A program made the translations under genes and the position numbers. A stretch of 64,000 nucleotides of DNA from Mucidula mucida. Its lineage: Eukaryota > Basidiomycota > Agaricomycetes > Agaricales > Physalacriaceae. Of this stretch, positions 58,675 through 64,000 are shown one piece after another. Position 1 is the stretch's first letter. Each line of letters opens with the position of its first letter. The notes under the pieces were generated by a model. That model was not told the origin of the DNA. It searched no databases and was given only the letters and a program-made list of their open reading frames with translations. The stretch spans positions 248,001 to 312,000 of the forward strand of contig JADNYV010000002.1 of the NCBI GenBank assembly GCA_015501055.1, given 5' to 3'.

Positions 58675-59680
58675 TTAGCGGAATTCAAAAGTAGAGGTAC
58701 AACGTTCCGGGACATGCGAGAGGGACAGTTGTTGGTAGCTATGTCGAGGTCAGTCACGGGTCGTTATCTGTATGTTGGAGCAGGGGCTTACGGTTCGGAA
58801 TTTTGATGGTAATAGAATCCACTCATGGTTGGCGCTAGGGTTGCCTGACGCCTGACGCTGGAATCGCGTCGTGTGCGGGATTTTGTGGGAGAAACGGAGG
58901 TAACGACGGGGGATGGTGGTTGGGGATTGAAGTCGACACAAACATAATAGAAGCCTGGAAAAGATGAGAAATGCACAGTTCATGCCGCAGTAATCTACTC
59001 ACCAGCAAAGCTGGCTCCATTTATGTCTTGAACTCGATGGTCAGGAACAAGGAATCGCTCCTTCCAGCGCATGAAGACAGCACCGCGGTCGCGGTCAGGG
59101 ATAGTGTAGTGCGGGCGCTTCATTTCGTGGCGTACATGGCGGAAGCTGGGAAGCGACTCCAATGGACCATATCATCCGCTTCGTTGGCTCCCCAGTTTTG
59201 GGTTAGAAAGCCATAACGTGAGCCGATGATTTCTGCGTCAAAGTAGGTGGTAAGTTCAGGATAGTCCTCGGTGAGACCCCTGATACAGAGGTAACCACAG
59301 AGGAAGGAGGATGCGAAATCTACGTCTACTATGGTGACCGTAACATCGTAGCTGTTACGACCGCTCTTCTGTGTGCCGCGGAACTCTGCTCCGGCGTAGA
59401 GACAATAATGGGGTTGTGAGCGTACGCGAAGCCTTGTTATGTCGGTCAGCGGGCTCGGCGACAGAAAGGGCGCTGCTGTGGTATGGCTGTGGGGCCGAGC
59501 AAGCGAAAGTGTATTAGTGTGATCGCGAGGCTGCGTAGCTGGGGGAGCAGCAGGGGGAATGGTGATAGTGGGTAGACAGGGAATAGCCAACAGCTTGTCC
59601 TTGCCTACCCTGCATATACACGGCGCCAGCGTGCACGACGAACACGCAACGTCGCTGTTAAACGACTCCGATGAAGGCAT
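58675..59680 (-). CDS. GID4: GID4/Vid24-like substrate receptor of the GID/CTLH E3 ligase, one frameshift
   Basis: Recognises N-terminal Pro-type degrons and directs gluconeogenic enzymes to the GID/CTLH ubiquitin ligase. Chosen start [20 protein letters not shown] at 59680; the frame is open upstream to 60031 but that part shows no conservation. Beta-barrel signature: [60 protein letters not shown] and [20 protein letters not shown]. The next conserved stretch ([40 protein letters not shown]) is in another frame: at about 59143 the T run in RFPAF seems one base short. After that, exons [32 protein letters not shown] and the end TSTFEFR (stop 58675-58677) follow cleanly. Three exons. Either a damaged gene or a sequence error; identity itself is firm. 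Confidence 0.87.
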
Positions 59681-60079
59681 GGTGGGAGGAAGAAGGTATT
59701 GTCCCTTCACGTGCCTCAGGCGGTCAACGCCTAGCACCTGCTGATCCTGATTCTGCCCTTCAAACCGGCCTAGCCCTTTTCTAGAGTAGACTTGCATAAC
59801 GTTCTTCACTGCGCCTGTTCCTTTCTGGCCTGGTCTGGCTGTCTTTGACTCGCGCCGTCCTACTTGCGACACCGTTTCTCTTTGTTTGATGTCGGCGACC
59901 AATTTAAACGTCGTCATCTTGATAACCTCTACAACTCTTGATCCGCTCAACAGAACTTGGCTGATCTGGGCACCTCCTGTCTGAACAAACCGCCATGTAC
60001 GCTCAAGCGACCTCCTCAGCGGCTGACACACTCAGCCTATATATCATGTCGCACTCTAACAATTCTCTCTGCCTCCAAC
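59681..60079. other. Divergent promoter region (GID4/acireductone dioxygenase)
   Basis: About 400 bp between divergent starts. It is open on the minus strand in frame with GID4 as far as 60031, but composition is basic and unconserved, so I treat it as 5' untranslated sequence. No TATA box stands out. Confidence 0.4.
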
Positions 60080-60675
60080 ATGCACGCTGTCTACCTCTCA
60101 AACTCTACCACAGTCCAACCCTCTGTCCTCGAGGCCATCCATTTTCAGTGCTTCAGTCTTCCACAGGATAAACTCGAACAAGAAGGCTTCCACCTTGGCA
60201 AGCCCTTTCAAATCTCACAGGCAGCTCTGGGCGACCAGTTTAAAGCTATCATAGCAAAAATCTCTACAGAACACATGCATGATGGTAACGAGTTTCGATA
60301 CGTCCTTGACGGATCCGCCTCACTTGATCTTCGATATGAATCGGGTACATCGCGTTCTTAGCTTCTCACACAGACTCTCACACACCTTATAGCCGGCGAC
60401 TCGGATTGGATTCGTGTCACTCTAACTCCCAGCGACCTTCTCGTGGTTCCTGCGGGCCTTTATCATAGGGTAGTATTGGAGGCTGAAGGATCTATCAAGA
60501 TGGTCACTTGTGTGAAAGTAAGCCATCCTTTAATCGTCCTGCGCTTCGCAAGTTCTTATGAACCTTTCAGAATTCCACAAATATACCGGAAGCACCTGTC
60601 TTTCATCCTCGAGACCCAGATACCGATAATCGTCCCGCACGAAAAGCATACCTGCAAAGCATTTCGGCAGGGTAA
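60080..60675 (+). CDS. ADI1: Acireductone dioxygenase (methionine salvage), cupin
   Basis: Fe/Ni cupin enzyme that converts acireductone in the methionine salvage cycle. Start MHAVYLSNSTTVQPSVLEAI at 60080. Core: FQISQAALGDQFKAIIAKIS, then the metal site EHMHDGNEFRYVLDGSASLD (H-x-H-x3-E). After a 47-nt intron: GDSDWIRVTLTPSDLLVVPA with GLYHRVVLEAEGSIKMVTCV (fourth ligand His). After a second intron: NSTNIPEAPVFHPRDPDTDN and a stop at 60673-60675. All four metal ligands are present. The N-terminal ~45 residues differ from the usual form, lacking the typical LPHD-like segment, and total length is about 160 residues, slightly short. Neighbours are GID4 and a transporter; no salvage cluster is seen. 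Confidence 0.87.
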
Positions 60676-60716
60676 AGTCATTCTATTAGTACCGTAAAAA
60701 CTGGTGAATACTATCA

Positions 60717-63361
60717 TTAAACTCTACTTTTCTCATGATCATCGACTTGAGGATTATCATGACGATCGTCAGTCTTTTCTATTGATTGCCTGTCAGTCGT
60801 CACTGGCGTATTCGTCGTGCCGCTATCTTGGTCCGGACCTTTCTCAAGATCTTGAGGGACTTCTGGTTTCGCTGACTGAACAGTCGCCCGTTTGAGACTG
60901 TAGTGCCGCATGAGCAGAGCTAGAATTCTTGTGTCAGAACAAAAGGCGCGGAAGCAAGGATTACCTACTCATCAAGCAACCAACGCCTATGATGGGTATG
61001 TGGACCAACCAGATATCACTAATACTTTTTGCATATGCTTGAATTATACGAGATCTCAAGGTAGCATCCTATTTGCTTAATCCTTAACGACCGTCGTCTG
61101 ATAATAAATGCTCTCACTCACGGCTATGTCCTTCAGATGTCTGACACTCTCACTGAGGGAACTTGCACTGGTACCAGACAAAGCAGTAGCAGCTCCGGGA
61201 ATATTGTTAATTCGTCGGGTCAGAGTCTGGATGAGATAAGATGGAATCCTGGAACAGGAAAGTGCACATACACTTGAAAACACGACCTGACCAATAGAAA
61301 TACCTATCGTACCTCCCAGCGTACGAATGAAGCCGAACGTAGAAGTCGAAGTCGCCATATCCTTCAGGGGCATCGCGGCTTGAAGTGCAATGAGAGGTAT
61401 CTTGGGAAATCGTATCAGCATGCACAGTGCCGGTGTGCAAAGAAAAATCCTGGCACCTGGAACAAACATCCCAAACCTAGACTTCCGAGCAGCGGGAAAA
61501 CCACCTTCTCCCAGCGCGGACTGTGGCTGTCGAGCATCGACATGAGGCCATAACCAATACAGAAGATAGCCCATGATATCCAAATGATTGGTCTGTAGCG
61601 GCCAGTGTGAGTAACAAGAAGGCCGCCTGTGGCGCTTGTCAGTGACGATCCTAACGAATACGGCAGCATCTGCACGCCGGCGCCAGTCGCGCTGCTACCA
61701 AGAATTTGGAAGTATACGGGCAGATAGTATGCTCCAACGAAGAAGGCGATGGCGTGTAAGAATGAGGAAATTAGGATAACAGCAGTGGTACGCGTCTATG
61801 AAGCAGCTTAGGCAATGCTCTTCGATACAAGGAACCTGAAGAATACCTTGAACAACCGCGGAGGAATGATGGGACTGCGTTCCGTGAAGCATTCATACAC
61901 AGCAGCACTGACCAAGAGAACGCCACCAATTGCTATAAGAGCAATTGTCTTTGCTTGTTGCCCTAAGAAGAAATCAGTCGTAGGGAATTGCCACAACAAT
62001 CACACGAACAGCTCGTTTCGCTGAAGTTGAATCCTATCAGCAAACAGATTACACCGCTCACGATGAGCCCAAGCCCGATAAAGTCAAAGGTTTGGACATG
62101 CTCGCGGAATGTCCGACCGACGTGTGGGTTGAGGTTAAGAAAGAAGAACAAGATCAGAGTAGCAACGCCGCCTGTAGGTCTGGAGAACATGTCAACTGTC
62201 TTCTATCAATTGGCCAGGACTGTAGTCCTCACAGATTGATCCAAAAACACCTAGATCCACAAAAGGTGAGAGACAACCGCACACGTTCTCTACAAAGACT
62301 CACCATCGCCATGATACATGATCCGTGAAAACCTGATATTTATATCAGCCTGGAGGTAATCATGAACAGTCACCGAGAAGGACATACGCCACCGAGTAGA
62401 GGGCCGATTACACTGCTCATAATTGAATGACGCGTCCTGAGGGGTTCTGTAAACATACCTCGCAATTCCCCAGGTGGCTCCTATGTAACCGCCGTACTTT
62501 CCTCGTCTGGTGTTGATTCAGCCTGATGCACATCCTGAGTTAAAGATACACATACTCATTGAGAGGAACTATATCACTGATCGTGATGTTGACCTACAAC
62601 TGTTATTAAACTGCAGCAAAGTAGACAAAATGACATACCAGTTGCAAAATTCCACCGCCACCGATACCTTGAACTGCTCGGCAAACGATGAGCCAAGTCA
62701 TGGTTTGAGCAGCGCCACATAAAGCGGAACCAATCTAGACGCAGTAGAGTTCTAGCCAGAGCCTTAGATGTATTGAGAGAACGTACAAGAAAGATGACTA
62801 TGCATGAGTACAATATAGGTTTTCTTCCTGATGAAACGCAGCAATATAAATGATGAATACACGTGTCAAACCGTACGACGCACCCACTAGTCAGATAGTT
62901 TTCCGTAAAGCGGTGAGAGCGACGCCGCGGCGAGCAGGTAGGCACTGTGTATGAAGTTGGGTTATGTTCGGATCGGATACTCGGATCTTGCGGACCTTCC
63001 GACCCAACTGTAATTTCGTCCATCTCCAAGGTCACCGACAATAGTGGGAAGAGCAGTAGCGATGATGGTCTGTAGAGTATTAGTATTCTATCAAGATGCG
63101 TTAGAACTAAACGTACTTGGTCGATGGCTGCAAGGAAGGTACAACACATCAAGCCGAGGAATACCTGTAGATATTGTTGATATTTTCTGGAGCGCTCAAT
63201 AGAAGGACGCGTACCACAATCAGGTTGTTCTTTGGCAGAACATGCGTCTCGAGGCCTTTCCATGACTCGCCAGGTTTGGCCTTCCTCTTGACTGGATCAG
63301 GCAAATCAGGCTCCTTGGGGGCGATTTCGACCTCAAGACTAGGAGCATTCGTACTGGACAT
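60717..63361 (-). CDS. MFS transporter, DHA2-type (14-TM) drug:H+ antiporter family
   Basis: Multidrug or toxin efflux pump of the fungal 14-helix type; substrate unknown. Start MSSTNAPSLEVEIAPKEPDL at 63361, charged N-terminus, then VFLGLMCCTFLAAIDQ joined to TIIATALPTIVGDLG (motif D1 region), WVGSAYLLAAASLSPLYGKL, DYLGRKPILYSC, QGIGGGGILQLVN, NERGKYGGYIGATWG, FWINLPTGGVATLILFFFLN (motif C area), AYYLPVYFQILGSSATGAGV, GFIRTLGGTIGISIGQVVFS and LTRRINNIPGAATALSGTSA. The C-terminal tail LMRHYSLKRATVQSAKPEVP is charged and ends at 60717. About 14 exons; all joins checked keep frame. It is convergent with the acireductone dioxygenase (41 bp between stops) and divergent from the Ran gene. Confidence 0.9.
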
Positions 63362-63893
63362 AATTCCGGGGAGGTGACTGTGGGGAAGCAAGAACCAGGC
63401 GCCTTATAAATCCCCAGTCATTCGCCCATATGAGCAAGGGGAAAAGCTATTTTTCGCCCATGACGTGCCGTTTTGCCGCCTGCAATTCGATGGTAGTGGA
63501 CGGCTAGAAGTGTCATTAAGCTGACTATAGCTCAAGCTAATGTATGGCGAAGCATTGTAATGAAATCGATGGACAGTGAGCAGGTTCATTTAGAGAGAAA
63601 GCTCCATCATTGAGGAGGCGAGGAAGGGTGCGATCGATGACTTTTTCTCATCGACCGATCTAGCGCAAAGAACCCGACGCCAGCAACCGACCATGGAGGA
63701 GCAGTCGCGGTCTACAGGCAATGATATGTTCGTGGTTTGAATGGTAAATAGTCTCGGGCCCGCCCACGAGTCTACCAAGCGCAACTCGATGACTGTGACT
63801 CATGTGACCAAAGTTTGACCAAAAAGTCAACGGTTGGTTTGGCATCTTTCACTCATCCATCGCCTCACATTTTCATTTCCTTCCCTCATCATC
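63362..63893. other. Divergent promoter region (MFS transporter/Ran)
   Basis: About 530 bp. Close to the Ran start there is a pyrimidine-rich leader (63840-63893) and an inverted repeat TTGAC-(6 bp)-GTCAA at 63815-63830, with an extra TGACCA at 63805. No gene recognised. Confidence 0.45.
63815..63830. promoter_or_regulatory. Inverted repeat TTGAC...GTCAA upstream of the Ran gene
   Basis: TTGAC at 63815-63819 and GTCAA at 63826-63830, spaced 6 bp, about 64 bp upstream of the Ran start codon. It could be a dimeric factor site; no specific regulator can be named. Confidence 0.35.
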
Positions 63894-64000
63894 ATGGCTT
63901 CTGACACTATTCCCACATTCAAGCTCGTCCTTGGTGCGTTAAGCTTTTCCCTGCTGCCCGCTTTCCGCCTTCTAACGCGTCCATTGCTGCTTTTTCTTTG
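63894..64000 (+). CDS. GSP1: Ran-family GTPase (GSP1), first exon only; runs off window
   Basis: Nuclear transport GTPase Ran. Only the first exon (63894-63933) is inside the window: MASDTIPTFKLVL, ending in the split codon just before the P-loop (V/G), then intron sequence starting GTGCGT to the end of the window. The opening xPTFKLVL is highly characteristic of Ran/GSP1 proteins, where it leads directly into VGDGGTGKTT. No other small GTPase starts this way. The rest of the gene must lie to the right. Confidence 0.82.
   Translation, partial: MASDTIPTFKLVLGALSFSLLPAFRLLTRPLLLFL

Noticed and set aside
59681..60031. N-terminal extension of GID4 starting at 60031.
   Set aside because: Although open, it is basic and unlike known GID4 N-termini; the MPSSE start with CSSCTLAPC fits relatives better. 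Not fully excluded.
1..64000. Possible secondary-metabolite or carbohydrate-utilisation gene cluster (pectate lyase, GH95, sugar transporter, DHA2 transporter).
   Set aside because: These genes are scattered among unrelated housekeeping genes over 55 kb, with no backbone synthase or pathway-specific regulator nearby.

Overview
The window is nuclear DNA of a basidiomycete, most likely an agaricomycete (mushroom-forming fungus). The genes are dense and on both strands, with many introns of about 45-60 nt carrying GT..AG (occasionally GC..AG) ends. Several protein families are typical of Agaricomycetes: a DUF7918 protein, a GH95 fucosidase, a PL1-type pectate lyase and an HSP9/HSP12 heat-shock protein. 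I recognised no rRNA, tRNA, transposon, CRISPR array or secondary-metabolite cluster. Genes were assembled by joining spliced exons by eye, so internal exon edges are less certain than gene identity.

Layout. 1-5 kb: 3' part of a CHMP7-type ESCRT-III gene (+), HSP9 (-), an aldehyde dehydrogenase (-). 5-8.4 kb: a DUF7918 gene (+) with two near-identical adjacent introns, then a secreted pectate lyase (-). 8.6-16.8 kb: a metaxin/SAM37 gene (+), GPI transamidase subunit GAA1 (-), a USP48-like deubiquitinase (+). 16.9-24.2 kb (all -): a conserved protein with a cadherin-like fold, the U1 snRNP protein LUC7, a J-domain/ankyrin protein. 24.4-30.3 kb: a frame-disrupted BCS1-like AAA ATPase (+), then a very compact block of BUD23 (-), BET3 (+), mitochondrial uS13 (-) and FAM50/XAP5 (+). 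30.3-32 kb is gene-poor. 32-41 kb: a very large ankyrin protein with a possible nucleotidyltransferase-like N-terminus, VMA8, and a Ser/His/Pro-rich small protein. 41-51 kb: a GH95 alpha-fucosidase (+), a mitochondrial carrier (-), a frame-disrupted inositol/sugar transporter (+), an oxygenase-like conserved protein (-). 51-58 kb: an RRN6-like Pol I factor (-), mitochondrial uL3 (+), EXO1 (+). 58-64 kb: a possible small gene (-), GID4 (-), an acireductone dioxygenase (+), a 14-TM-type MFS transporter (-), and the first exon of the Ran GTPase (+).

Most genes are unrelated housekeeping functions (vesicle traffic, mitochondria, ribosome biogenesis, proteolysis, DNA repair) mixed with saprotroph functions (pectin and fucoside breakdown, sugar uptake, efflux). 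Head-to-head pairs with 49-156 bp between start codons (BUD23/BET3, uS13m/FAM50, RRN6/uL3m, GAA1/USP48, J-ANK/BCS1) suggest shared promoters.

A recurring oddity is that the conserved reading frame breaks by what looks like a missing base, often in a short base run, in BCS1, the sugar transporter, EXO1, GID4, LUC7 and the USP48-like gene. Because essential genes are affected alongside dispensable ones, base-level assembly errors are a serious alternative to pseudogenisation. The most novel-looking items are the duplicated intron pair in the DUF7918 gene and the nucleotidyltransferase-like/ankyrin fusion.
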